From: Streptomyces tendae | Lineage (GTDB): Bacteria > Actinomycetota > Actinomycetes > Streptomycetales > Streptomycetaceae | Assembly (NCBI RefSeq): GCF_014650435.1 | Contig: NZ_BMUY01000008.1 | Coordinates: 8,285-72,284 of the forward strand | DNA length: 64,000 nt | Reading direction: 5' to 3' | Shown here: positions 8,474-15,926 of the stretch, piece after piece | How positions within the stretch are numbered: position 1 is the stretch's first letter | Layout of the letters: the number at the start of each line of letters is the position of its first letter | The notes under the pieces: generated by a model | The model's database searches: none | Told to the model about the DNA's origin: nothing | What the model saw: the letters and a program-made list of their open reading frames with translations, nothing else | Position numbers and translations under genes: made by a program

Positions 8474-9355
8474 TCACAGGGCGCGCAGCAGCCGCCCGAT
8501 CTCCATCTGCTCCGTCTCCAACGGGTCGCCGTCCTCGACGTTCCACAGGCTGTTCTGCAGCACGCGGCCCAGGCACCAGGCGCGGGCCCGCTCCCGGTCG
8601 AGACCGAGGACGTCGGTCATGGCGTCGAAACGCCACCGGGTCTCGTCCGGGTCGTAGCGGTTGTCCAGGGCGGGCAGCAGGTCGAACCCGGGGTCGCCGG
8701 CCAGCGGCTTGGGGTCGATGGCGATCCAGGGGGCGCGGTCCGCGGCGAGGACGTTCTCGTAGTGCAGGTCCCAGTGCAGCAGCCGGTCGCCCGGCTCGTC
8801 GGCGACCTCGCGCACGGCCGCGGCGCAGTCGGCGACCAGCCGCCGGTCGGCCGGGTCGGGGATGCGCTCCAGGGTGCCGGGCGTGCGCTCCAGCATGCCC
8901 CGCGCCATGTCCCCGAGCCCGCGCACGCCGGGCGGTGCGGGCGTCGCGGTGAGGTGGGCCAGCAGCCGGGCGATGACCTGGACGGCCTCGCGGGAGTCCT
9001 CGACGTGGCTGAGCATCCGACCGGAGTCCAGGCGCTCCAGGAGCATCGTCCCGGTGGCCGGGTCGTGGTCGAGCAGCCGGACCGCGCCGTCCCCGGCCCA
9101 CACCCGCAGGGCCAGCGGCTCGCCCTCGGTCTCGGCGTCGAGGATCTGGAGCTTCAGCACGGCCTGGGTGCCGTCGCCGCGCACGACCGGCAGCACCAGC
9201 GCCGCCCACCCGTGCATCGACGGCCCGTCGAGCCGCAGCTCCCACCGCTCCATGAACCCGGCCGCCAGCGCGGGCAACCCGTCGACGAAGGCCCGCCCGG
9301 CCTCCCCGTTGTACTTGACCTGCGCAGCAACGAGCCCTTCAGGTACGACAATCAC
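8474..9355 (-). CDS. aminoglycoside/hydroxyurea phosphotransferase family kinase
   Basis: This 293-residue protein has the fold of the APH(6)/hydroxyurea phosphotransferase family. It shows an ATP-binding N-lobe (AVLKLQILDAETEGE), the catalytic loop LLHWDLHYENVL (Asp as base) and the metal-binding IDPKPLAGDPGFDL. It probably phosphorylates a small hydroxyl compound such as an aminoglycoside, in the cytoplasm. The real substrate cannot be read from sequence. The GTG at 9355 has only a weak ribosome site. Downstream (26 bp) it converges with the large LuxR gene, and upstream lies the repeat-rich gap at 9356-9622. It is not obviously in an operon. Confidence 0.8.
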   Translation of the reverse strand: MIVVPEGLVAAQVKYNGEAGRAFVDGLPALAAGFMERWELRLDGPSMHGWAALVLPVVRGDGTQAVLKLQILDAETEGEPLALRVWAGDGAVRLLDHDPATGTMLLERLDSGRMLSHVEDSREAVQVIARLLAHLTATPAPPGVRGLGDMARGMLERTPGTLERIPDPADRRLVADCAAAVREVADEPGDRLLHWDLHYENVLAADRAPWIAIDPKPLAGDPGFDLLPALDNRYDPDETRWRFDAMTDVLGLDRERARAWCLGRVLQNSLWNVEDGDPLETEQMEIGRLLRAL

Positions 9356-9380
9356 CCCCAGAGGCTACAAGGCCCACCCA

Positions 9381-9490
9381 GCTGCGGGCAGTCGCGCCGC
9401 CGTCCCGCATAGCTGCGGGCAGTCGTGCCTCCCCCAGTGCCTGAACGGCCTGGGAGGTACCCCCAGGCGGCACGGGTGGGCGCAGCGGCA
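9381..9490 (+). repeat. dispersed intergenic repeat, copy A
   Basis: Positions 9412-9490 (79 bp) are identical to the reverse complement of 57730-57808. Both copies are preceded by a second partial copy of the motif GCTGCGGGCAGTCGC (here from 9381). The centre is an imperfect palindrome (CCTGGGAGG-TACCCCCAGG). It lies between two minus-strand genes. Confidence 0.9.
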
Positions 9491-9620
9491 CCCCGCAGCG
9501 CCGGGCCGCGCACCCCACCCCCCGGCCCGCAGCGGCACTCGGCAAGGCGCCGGGCCGCGCATCCCGCCCCCGGGTTCACAGCGGCACCCGGCAGCGCGCC
9601 GGGCCGCGCACCCACCCCGC
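9482..9620 (+). repeat. about 48-bp tandem repeat, three units
   Basis: Three successive imperfect copies start with CAGCGGCAC at about 9483, 9530 and 9578. Each contains GCGCCGGGCCGCGCA and a C-rich tail. They abut the dispersed repeat and fill most of the gap before the MFS gene stop. Confidence 0.75.
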
Positions 9621-9622
9621 CC

Positions 9623-11134
9623 TCAGCCCACCGGCTCCCGCACCGCCCGATCCGCCGGCACCCCGTGCTTGGGCGCCTTCGCCGTCACCATCACCCCCGC
9701 CACGATCCCCGCCAGCAACATCACCCCGGCCGCCACCCAGATGGCGACCGTGTACCCGTGCACGATCCCCTCCCGCACGATCAGCTCCCGCTGCGCGGGG
9801 TCCTTCAGATGCGCCGCGATCCACGACGCGCTCGTGCTGGTCGCGATGGTGTTGAGCAGCGCCGTGCCGATCGAGCCGCCCACCTGCTGCGAGGTGTTGA
9901 CCGTCGCCGAGGTCACTCCGGAGTCCTTCGGGGCGACCCCGGCGGTGGCCGTGGAGAACACCGGCATGAACGTCAGACCCATGCCGAGGCCCATCAGGAG
10001 CAGCGCCGGGAGGATCTCGGACACGTACTCCGAGTGCACGGTCATCCGCGTGAGGATCACCATGCCGCCGGAGGCGAGGAGCATGCCGGGGACCATCAGC
10101 ATGCGCGGGCCCACGTGCGGCAGCAGCCGGGCCGAGATCTGCGTGGAGCCCACGACGATCGCGGCGGTCAGCGGCAGGAACGCCAGGCCGGTCCGCACGG
10201 GGGAGTAGCCGAGGATGACCTGGAGGTAGTAGGTCATGAACAGGAACAGCCCGAACATGCCGATGACCGCCAGCATCATCGTCAGGAAGCAGCCCGCGCG
10301 ATTGCGCTCCCGGATGACGTGCAGCGGCAGCAGGGGCGTCGGAGCCCGGGTCTGCCACCACACGAAGGCGGCCAGGAGGACCACGGCGAGCCCGAACAGG
10401 GCCAGCACCAGCGGGTCGGTCCAGCCGCGCGGCTGAGCCTCGCTGAAGCCGTAGACGAGGGCGACGAGACCGCCGCAGCCGAGGACCACGCCGGGCACGT
10501 CGAGCCGGGCGTCGGCGTGGCCGGGCCGGTCGTGCAGCAGGGCGAACGCGCCGATGACGGCGATGACCGCGATGGGGATGTTGACGTACAGGCACCAGCG
10601 CCAGTTCAGGTACTCGGTGAGCACGCCGCCGACGATGAAGCCGATCGCGGAGCCGCTGCCGGCCAGCGCGCCGTAGATGCCGAACGCCTTGCCGCGTTCC
10701 CTCGGGTCCGTGAAGGTCGTCGTCAGCAGGGACAGCGCGGACGGCGCGAGGACGGCGGCGAAGACGCCCTGGAGGGCGCGGGCGCCGAAGAGCATCGCTG
10801 AGGTGGTGGCGGCACCGCCGATCGCGGAGGCGGCGGCGAAGCCGATCAGTCCGATGACGAAGGTGCGTTTGCGTCCCACCAGGTCCGCGACCCGCCCGCC
10901 GAGCAGCAGCAGACCGCCGAAGGCGAGGGTGTACGCGGTGATCACCCACTGCCGGTTGGCGTCGGACATGTCCAGGTCGCGCTGCGCCGAGGGCAGCGCG
11001 ATGTTCACGATCGTCGCGTCGAGGACGACCATCAGCTGGGCCAGGGCGATGACCACCAGTGCCCACCAGCGGTGGGTATCGGCCTCCGCGGGCGCGGCGG
11101 GTCCACCTGTCCGACCTGTCCGGGAGCCACTCAT
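9623..11134 (-). CDS. MFS drug exporter, DHA2 (14-TM) family
   Basis: This 503-residue multi-spanning membrane protein has the DHA2 signature after the first helix (LDATIVNIALPS), motif A-like GGRVADLVGRKRTF, and motif C-like GSGSAIGFIVGGVLT in helix 5. Length and about 14 hydrophobic segments fit EmrB/QacA-type proton-driven drug exporters in the cytoplasmic membrane. The ATG at 11134 has no strong ribosome site. It lies 79 bp downstream of the SoxR-box-controlled quinone oxidoreductase on the same strand, so read-through from that promoter is possible. The substrate is unknown. Confidence 0.85.
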   Translation of the reverse strand: MSGSRTGRTGGPAAPAEADTHRWWALVVIALAQLMVVLDATIVNIALPSAQRDLDMSDANRQWVITAYTLAFGGLLLLGGRVADLVGRKRTFVIGLIGFAAASAIGGAATTSAMLFGARALQGVFAAVLAPSALSLLTTTFTDPRERGKAFGIYGALAGSGSAIGFIVGGVLTEYLNWRWCLYVNIPIAVIAVIGAFALLHDRPGHADARLDVPGVVLGCGGLVALVYGFSEAQPRGWTDPLVLALFGLAVVLLAAFVWWQTRAPTPLLPLHVIRERNRAGCFLTMMLAVIGMFGLFLFMTYYLQVILGYSPVRTGLAFLPLTAAIVVGSTQISARLLPHVGPRMLMVPGMLLASGGMVILTRMTVHSEYVSEILPALLLMGLGMGLTFMPVFSTATAGVAPKDSGVTSATVNTSQQVGGSIGTALLNTIATSTSASWIAAHLKDPAQRELIVREGIVHGYTVAIWVAAGVMLLAGIVAGVMVTAKAPKHGVPADRAVREPVG

Positions 11135-11213
11135 TTCGCCAGAACACCACGATTCGGGACGTGTCGCATCCTGTTGCCCGAGCCGCCGGGCGGATCGGTG
11201 CGCCGGCCGCCGG

Positions 11214-12194
11214 TCATGGTTCGAGGACCACCTTCCCGGTGGTTCCCCGGTTCTCCAGGGCGCGGTGCGCGGCGGCGGCGTCGGCGAGCGGGAAGCGTCG
11301 CACGGCCGGGACGAGCCGGCCTTCGGCGGCCTCGGCGAGGGCCCGCAGTTCGAGGGTGCGTGCGGGGTTGGCGCCGCCGGCCTTCTCCATCATCACCGGG
11401 CCGAGGACTTGCCGGGAGACGCCCTCGACCAGGTAGGGGCTGCCGTCCCGGACGCCCTTGGCCGCCCAGCCGAAGACCAGGTGCCGGCCATCCGGCCCGA
11501 GCAGGGCGACCGCCTCGCGCGCCACGTCCCCGCCGACGCCGTCGAAGACGACGGTGGCGGCCCTGCCGCCCAGGTGGGCGCGGACCTTCGCGGGCCACCC
11601 GGGATCCCGGTAGTCGACGGCGAGGTCGGCGCCGTTCGCGGCGACCAGCGCGGTCTTCTCCGGGCCGCCGGCGAGCCCGACCACCGTGGCGCCCGCGTTC
11701 TTCGCGTACTGCACCAGCAGCGTGCCGATGCCGCCCGCGGCGGCCGTGACCACGGCCACGGAACCGGGGCCGAGGTCGGCGAACTGCAGGATCCCCATCG
11801 TCGTACGCCCCGTGCCGATCATGGCGACTGCCTCGGCGAAGTCCAGGTTCGCGGGGATCTCGTGCAGGCGGGCGAAGTCGGTGACGGCGAGTTCGGCGTA
11901 ACCGCCGGGGGCGAAGCCGAGGTGGGCGACGACGCGTCTGCCCAGCCAGCTCTGCGGAGTGCCCTCCCCAAGGGCGTCGACGACTCCGGCGACCTCGCGG
12001 CCGGGGATCGTGGGCAGTTCGGGAAGCGCGGGCGTCGGACCCTGGATGCCCTCGCGCAGGGAGGTGTCCAGGAGGTGGACGCCCGCCGCGCGGACGGCGA
12101 CCCGGACCTGGCCGGGGCCCGGCGCCGGGTCCTCGACCTCGTCCAGGACGAGGTTCCCGGCCGGGCCGAAGGCGTGCAGTCGGATGGCGTGCAT
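11214..12194 (-). CDS. zinc-type alcohol dehydrogenase-like quinone oxidoreductase (SoxR target)
   Basis: This 326-residue medium-chain dehydrogenase/reductase of the quinone oxidoreductase (Qor) class begins MHAIRLHAFGPAGNLVLDEV. Its nucleotide-binding turn is VVTAAAGGIGTLLVQYAKN. The catalytic-zinc Cys of alcohol dehydrogenases is absent, as in NADPH:quinone reductases. I chose ATG at 12194; a longer frame exists to 12242 but would run over the promoter. Its promoter carries a SoxR-type box (12244-12265) in a 19-bp spacer, so redox-cycling compounds should induce it. It corresponds, as I recall, to SCO4266, a reported SoxR regulon member. Confidence 0.85.
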   Translation of the reverse strand: MHAIRLHAFGPAGNLVLDEVEDPAPGPGQVRVAVRAAGVHLLDTSLREGIQGPTPALPELPTIPGREVAGVVDALGEGTPQSWLGRRVVAHLGFAPGGYAELAVTDFARLHEIPANLDFAEAVAMIGTGRTTMGILQFADLGPGSVAVVTAAAGGIGTLLVQYAKNAGATVVGLAGGPEKTALVAANGADLAVDYRDPGWPAKVRAHLGGRAATVVFDGVGGDVAREAVALLGPDGRHLVFGWAAKGVRDGSPYLVEGVSRQVLGPVMMEKAGGANPARTLELRALAEAAEGRLVPAVRRFPLADAAAAHRALENRGTTGKVVLEP

Positions 12195-12236
12195 GGCGGA
12201 ACCCCCAGGGTGAGAAGCGGAGCTGTTGCGGCCCCC

Positions 12237-12267
12237 ACTCAACGACCTCGAGCACGCTTGAGGTCAA
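12237..12267 (-). promoter_or_regulatory. SoxR-type promoter (MerR-family spacing)
   Basis: On the minus strand a TTGACC -35 (12262-12267) is followed by a 19-base spacer and a TTGAGT -10-like hexamer (12237-12242). The spacer is filled by the inverted repeat GACCTCGAG-CACG-CTTGAGGTC (plus-strand reading, 12244-12265). Overlong 19-bp spacing with a CTCAAG/CTTGAG dyad is the hallmark of SoxR-controlled promoters. It overlaps the 3' end of the upstream flavoprotein gene. Confidence 0.8.
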
Positions 12268-13424
12268 GCACGCTCGAGGTCGAGCTCGCGCCGCCCGAGG
12301 GCGAGGGAGACCGCCGTCAGCGCGCTGTTGAAGGAGACCTCGGAGAGCAGACCCGGCGAGGCGACCTGGTCACCGGCGAGGTAGACGCCGTCGCCCCGGT
12401 CCACGGCCGGCCGGTCGCGCCACGTGCTGCCGGGCAGGTCGACGGCGCCGGTACGGCCGTTCGCGACCGCCTCGCGCCGCCAGGTCAGCCGCTCGCGCCA
12501 GCCGGGGAAGCCGAGGTCGAGCAGCTGCTCGGCCCGTGCGGTGCCGTCGCCCTTCGACTCGTGCGGCGCGATGGGGATCTGCCCCTGGATCAACTGCTCG
12601 CCCGCCGGCGCGAGCGTGCGGTCCTGCGCCGTGAACCGCTCGATCCACCCCGGCGCGTCGAGGTCGGAGACGGCGAAGGCGTCGCCGCGCCGGGTCCGTA
12701 CGGCCAGGTCGACCAGGGTGGTACGACCGCTCGGCCAGGTCAGCGAGGGGTCGTCCAGCAGCCGGCGGGCCGCGTCGAGGGAGGTGGCGACGATGACGGG
12801 GGCGTCGGTGGGCAGCGTGTCCACGCGGGAGACCGTCTCCATCCGCACCCCGAGGTTCCAGGCCAGGGCGGCCATCCGGTCCACCACCCCGGCCCAGCCG
12901 CCGCGCGGGTAGTGCGCCTCGGGCGGCAGCTTGGCGGCCCGGCGCAGGCGCTCCTGCACGAAGGCGGCGGACAGCGACCCCGGATCGTGGTGGAAGAGGG
13001 CGACCGCGCAGTAGTGGGCGGCGGCTCGGGCCCCCTCCTCACCCGCGATCCCGGTCGCCCAGGTCAGGAAGTCGACGTCGACCGGCGCCGGTCCAACCCC
13101 CCGGCGCAGCAGTTTCAGCATGGCGAACGGCGGGGTGCGGCGCAGCGCCCCCTTGTGCCGCAGCCGCAGCCGGGCCGCCTCCAGCGGCGGGATGGGTGCG
13201 AGCGGGCCGATCAGGTCGCGTCGGCGCAGCCAGGCCCAGTGCGGGCCGCCGTTGTAGAGGGCGTGCGGGCCGTCATTGGTCCGGTGGGGGCCGTCGGCCG
13301 TCCGGGCCCGCCCGCCGAGCGTGTGGTGGGCCTCGTGGACGGTGACCTTGGCGCCCGCCTCGGCGGCGGTGATGGCCGCGGTCAGTCCGGCGAAGCCGCC
13401 GCCGATGACGGTGATGCGATGCAT
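12264..13424 (-). CDS. FAD-dependent amine oxidase/phytoene desaturase-like flavoprotein
   Basis: This 386-residue flavoprotein starts with MHRITVIGGGFAGLTAAITA, the GxGxxG dinucleotide-binding fold. It continues with VHEAHHTLGGRARTA, typical of the NAD(P)-binding Rossmann/amine oxidase superfamily. Near the C terminus GDGVYLAGDQVASPGLLSEV supplies the second FAD-binding motif. It probably oxidises an isoprenoid, amine or related hydrophobic substrate; the exact reaction is unclear. The start is ATG at 13424 with GGGAG upstream. The stop lies inside the SoxR-type promoter of the next gene, so the two genes are close but probably separately controlled. Confidence 0.8.
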   Translation of the reverse strand: MHRITVIGGGFAGLTAAITAAEAGAKVTVHEAHHTLGGRARTADGPHRTNDGPHALYNGGPHWAWLRRRDLIGPLAPIPPLEAARLRLRHKGALRRTPPFAMLKLLRRGVGPAPVDVDFLTWATGIAGEEGARAAAHYCAVALFHHDPGSLSAAFVQERLRRAAKLPPEAHYPRGGWAGVVDRMAALAWNLGVRMETVSRVDTLPTDAPVIVATSLDAARRLLDDPSLTWPSGRTTLVDLAVRTRRGDAFAVSDLDAPGWIERFTAQDRTLAPAGEQLIQGQIPIAPHESKGDGTARAEQLLDLGFPGWRERLTWRREAVANGRTGAVDLPGSTWRDRPAVDRGDGVYLAGDQVASPGLLSEVSFNSALTAVSLALGRRELDLERA

Positions 13425-13588
13425 GGCTCGGGTTCTCCCTCGGTTCGGGGTCGCGGTCGGGTCGCCTGGCGCGGCGCCTGTCTGCCCGTACGACGTCCGA
13501 GGGGGTGCCGGATGTGACATCCGGCCGGAGGAAAGGAGATTTCCGCAGGTAGGAGCGGGCTGTCAGTGGTGCGGTGCAGCATGGGCCC

Positions 13589-14305
13589 ATGGCGAGGAGA
13601 ACGGCGCGGACGACGGGTACGGCGGGTAGGGCGGGAGAGCGCGGCACCGCGGCGGTGCGAGGGGCGAGACGCCCGGAGCTGCGCCTGCCGCCGCTCACGC
13701 CGTACGAGGACGGCGGCGGCCTGGAGCCGGACGGGGACTACGACGCGCTGGACTTCCGGGAGGCGGACCTCACCGGCCAGGACGGCGCGGGCGCCCGCTT
13801 CATGGACTGCGTGCTGACGGGCTGCGCGCTGGACGAGGCGTCGCTGCGCGCCGCCCGGCTGCTCGACACCCGCCTCACCGGCGTCCAGGGCGTCGGCACG
13901 AACCTCGCGGAGGCGACCCTGCGCGACGTGGAGCTGCTCGACGCCCGCCTCGGCGGCACCCAGCTGCACGGCGCCGTCCTGGAACGGGTCCTGATCCGCG
14001 GCGGCAAGATCGACTACCTCAATCTGCGCCGGGCCCGCCTCAAGGACGTCGTCTTCGAGAGCTGCGTCCTGGTCGAGCCGGACTTCGGGGGAGCCCGCCT
14101 GGAGAGGGTCGAGTTCGTGGACTGCGCCCTGAAGCAGGCGGACCTGAGCGCGGTCACCCTCACAGACGTCGACCTGCGCGGCGCCGCCCCCCTGGACCTG
14201 TCCCGCGGCGTGGACCGCCTCTCGGGCGCGGTGATCAGCCCCACCCAACTCCTCGATCTGGCCCCGGTCCTGGCAGCGGAGCTGGGGGTGCGGGTGGTGG
14301 GGTAG
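13589..14305 (+). CDS. pentapeptide-repeat protein
   Basis: This protein of about 238 residues has a disordered Arg/Ala-rich N-terminal 40 residues. A run of pentapeptide-like repeats A(D/N)LxX follows (for example LDFREADLTGQDGAGARFMD, TNLAEATLRDVELLDARL, ERVEFVDCALKQADL). These form a right-handed quadrilateral beta-helix. Such proteins can mimic DNA or act as scaffolds, but no specific function can be read. I chose ATG at 13589; a GTG at 13574 is also in frame. It is divergent from the flavoprotein gene and stands alone. Confidence 0.8.
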   Translation: MARRTARTTGTAGRAGERGTAAVRGARRPELRLPPLTPYEDGGGLEPDGDYDALDFREADLTGQDGAGARFMDCVLTGCALDEASLRAARLLDTRLTGVQGVGTNLAEATLRDVELLDARLGGTQLHGAVLERVLIRGGKIDYLNLRRARLKDVVFESCVLVEPDFGGARLERVEFVDCALKQADLSAVTLTDVDLRGAAPLDLSRGVDRLSGAVISPTQLLDLAPVLAAELGVRVVG

Positions 14306-14375
14306 AGGTAGAGCCCCCGGCCCCCGCCAGTACGGAGACGAGGGCCGGTAGCTCAGAGCCGATCGCGGGCGCCGG

Positions 14376-14487
14376 TCACCCGTGCAGCTTGGCGAACTCC
14401 ACGAGTCCGGTGAATCCCTCACGGGTCAGGGACGGGAGCGGCCCGTTCGCATCCTTGCTGTCACGGACCAGGAACTCACCAGTGGCC
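14376..14487 (-). pseudogene. 3' remnant of a DUF397 gene
   Basis: The last roughly 35 codons, from GEFLVRDSKDANGPLPSLTR to the stop, resemble the C-terminal half of DUF397 proteins, whose hallmark is a VRDSKDPxGP-type motif. The N-terminal half (WRKSSYS-type motif) is missing, and upstream the frame runs into the end of the histone-fold gene in another frame. The usual XRE-type regulator partner is absent. This looks like the stump of a DUF397 gene cut by insertion or deletion. Confidence 0.6.
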
Positions 14488-15219
14488 GCCGCGTGCGCGG
14501 GGCCCACTCGATGCACTGGCCTTTGCTTCGGTGAGGGCTCGCTGCCTGAGGTCGCCGAACAACACCATCGTGGTGGCGGACAGGACATCGTCCCTGCCGA
14601 CGGTCCGCCGGTCTCCCGTGCGGGTGGACAGGGCCCCGAGGACATCCTTGGGGAACGGGAGCGCGGCCGCGTCGTCCGGCGTCCCCAGGACGACCGTGCC
14701 GAAGCGTTTGACCCCGCCCTCGCGGACGACCACGGCCGCGCCCCGGGCGAGGTCCGTCAGGAACACGCTCGCGATGCCGTCCAGGTCGCGGACCATCGCC
14801 GGGACGGCCGTCGCACCCCGGCTCCGCAGCAGCTTCCTGACCCCGGCCTCGAACCGGTGGGCTCCGGCCACGGCACTTGGGGTGCGCGTCCCCCTGCGCC
14901 GACGAAGGGGGACGAGGACACCGTCGGCGTCGTACAGGTCACCGGTCCGGCATCGGAACGTCGGGCTGTGTTCGTACCACGTGCCCCCCACTTCCAGCTC
15001 GACGTCGCGGTCGGTCGCCGAGATCAGGTCCCCGGGTATCAGCTTCCTCCGGGACTGCTCCGCCGCCGCCCTCCTCGCGCCGTCGACGATCTCCGTCAGC
15101 ACCGTCCGCGTCACCGACGCGGCGGCCCACGCGGCCGACCGGGAGACGTGCAGCGGGGTCACGTCCCGGAACACCGCTTTGACGAGGGAAGGCTTGAACG
15201 GCGCGGGCTCTGCGGTCAT
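14476..15219 (-). CDS. putative double histone-fold protein
   Basis: This 247-residue protein was not recognised as a named family. Residues 8-73 read like a histone fold: helix FKPSLVKAVFRDV, loop, long helix AAWAAASVTRTVLTEIVDGA, then RRKLIPGDLISAT, which resembles the loop-2/helix-3 of H2A and archaeal histones. A second histone-like unit runs from about 123 (FEAGVRKLLRSRG, then MVRDLDGIASVFLTDLARGA) to TVGRDDVLSATTMVLFGDL at about 206-224, with a 35-residue insertion before its last helix. The middle is basic (RRRRGTRT). It could bind DNA as an intramolecular histone pair. It starts at ATG 15219, 20 bp after the stop of the gene at 15240, so the two are probably co-transcribed. Function is inference from sequence pattern alone. 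Confidence 0.55.
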   Translation of the reverse strand: MTAEPAPFKPSLVKAVFRDVTPLHVSRSAAWAAASVTRTVLTEIVDGARRAAAEQSRRKLIPGDLISATDRDVELEVGGTWYEHSPTFRCRTGDLYDADGVLVPLRRRRGTRTPSAVAGAHRFEAGVRKLLRSRGATAVPAMVRDLDGIASVFLTDLARGAAVVVREGGVKRFGTVVLGTPDDAAALPFPKDVLGALSTRTGDRRTVGRDDVLSATTMVLFGDLRQRALTEAKASASSGPRARGGHW

Positions 15220-15239
15220 CGGAAGTGACTCCCTGCTGT

Positions 15240-15746
15240 CTAGTCGGAGGGCATCCGCGGGAAGCGGGCCTGGAGGGACCAGACGGCCGGGTTGTCCGCC
15301 AGGTCCTCGTGCAGGTCGGTGAGGTCGGCGAGCAGGTCGTGCAGGAAGTCCCGGGCCTCGCGGCGCAGTTCGGTGTGGGAGAAGGAGAGCGGGGGTTCGG
15401 CCGCCGGCAGCCACTCCGCCTCGATGTCGACCCAGCCGAAGCGGCGCTCGAAGAGCAGGCGGTCGGTGGACTCGGTGAAGTCCAGTTCCGCCCGCTGCGG
15501 CCGGGCGGCCCGGGAGCCCGCCGGGTCCCGGTCGACGTGCTCCACGATGTCGCACAGCGCCCAGGCGAAGTCGAGCACCGGCACCCATCCCCAGGCTGTG
15601 GACAACTCCCGGTCCGCCTTGGTGTCGGCGAGGTACACGTCCCCGCAGAACAGGTCGTGCCGCAGGGCGTGGACGTCCGCGTGCCGGTAGTCCGTCTGCG
15701 GCGGGTCCGGGAAGCGGGTGGAGAGGGCGTAGCCGATGTCGAGCAC
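15240..15746 (-). CDS. hypothetical protein upstream of the histone-fold gene
   Basis: This 168-residue acidic protein is rich in Trp, Asp and Leu (for example AWGWVPVLDFAWALCDIVEH and RRFGWVDIEAEWLP, then helical AAEPPLSFSHTELRREARDF). There is no signal peptide or membrane segment. The style recalls small cytoplasmic proteins of the immunity or SMI1/DUF type, but I cannot name the family. The GTG at 15746 is the likely start, without a clear Shine-Dalgarno sequence. It lies 20 bp ahead of the histone-fold gene on the same strand, making a two-gene unit, and is divergent from the kinase at 15927. Confidence 0.65.
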   Translation of the reverse strand: MLDIGYALSTRFPDPPQTDYRHADVHALRHDLFCGDVYLADTKADRELSTAWGWVPVLDFAWALCDIVEHVDRDPAGSRAARPQRAELDFTESTDRLLFERRFGWVDIEAEWLPAAEPPLSFSHTELRREARDFLHDLLADLTDLHEDLADNPAVWSLQARFPRMPSD

Positions 15747-15926
15747 GCAGGAGATGGTGTCACGGCCCGGGGCGCGGAGACGGACGGGTCCGCGTCCGCG
15801 ACCACGGCCGTGGGTCGGGAGGGGCTCAACTGCCCTGGGGGCACTGGCTTTTCCATGCGTCGCCGCTGTCTCTATCCTCGTCCCCAATCCCGGTGCGCAC
15901 GGTGTCGCTGGGGGAGAGGGAGCAAG

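Noticed and set aside
9352..9622. Several overlapping short ORFs rich in Arg/Ala/Pro
   Set aside because: They are translations of the dispersed and tandem repeats, without ribosome sites, and the same frames appear at copy B.
15597..15605. A TTGTCCACA-type DnaA box (TGTGGACAA on the plus strand)
   Set aside because: It is a single copy within a coding gene, without clustering, dnaA or dnaN nearby. It does not suggest an origin.
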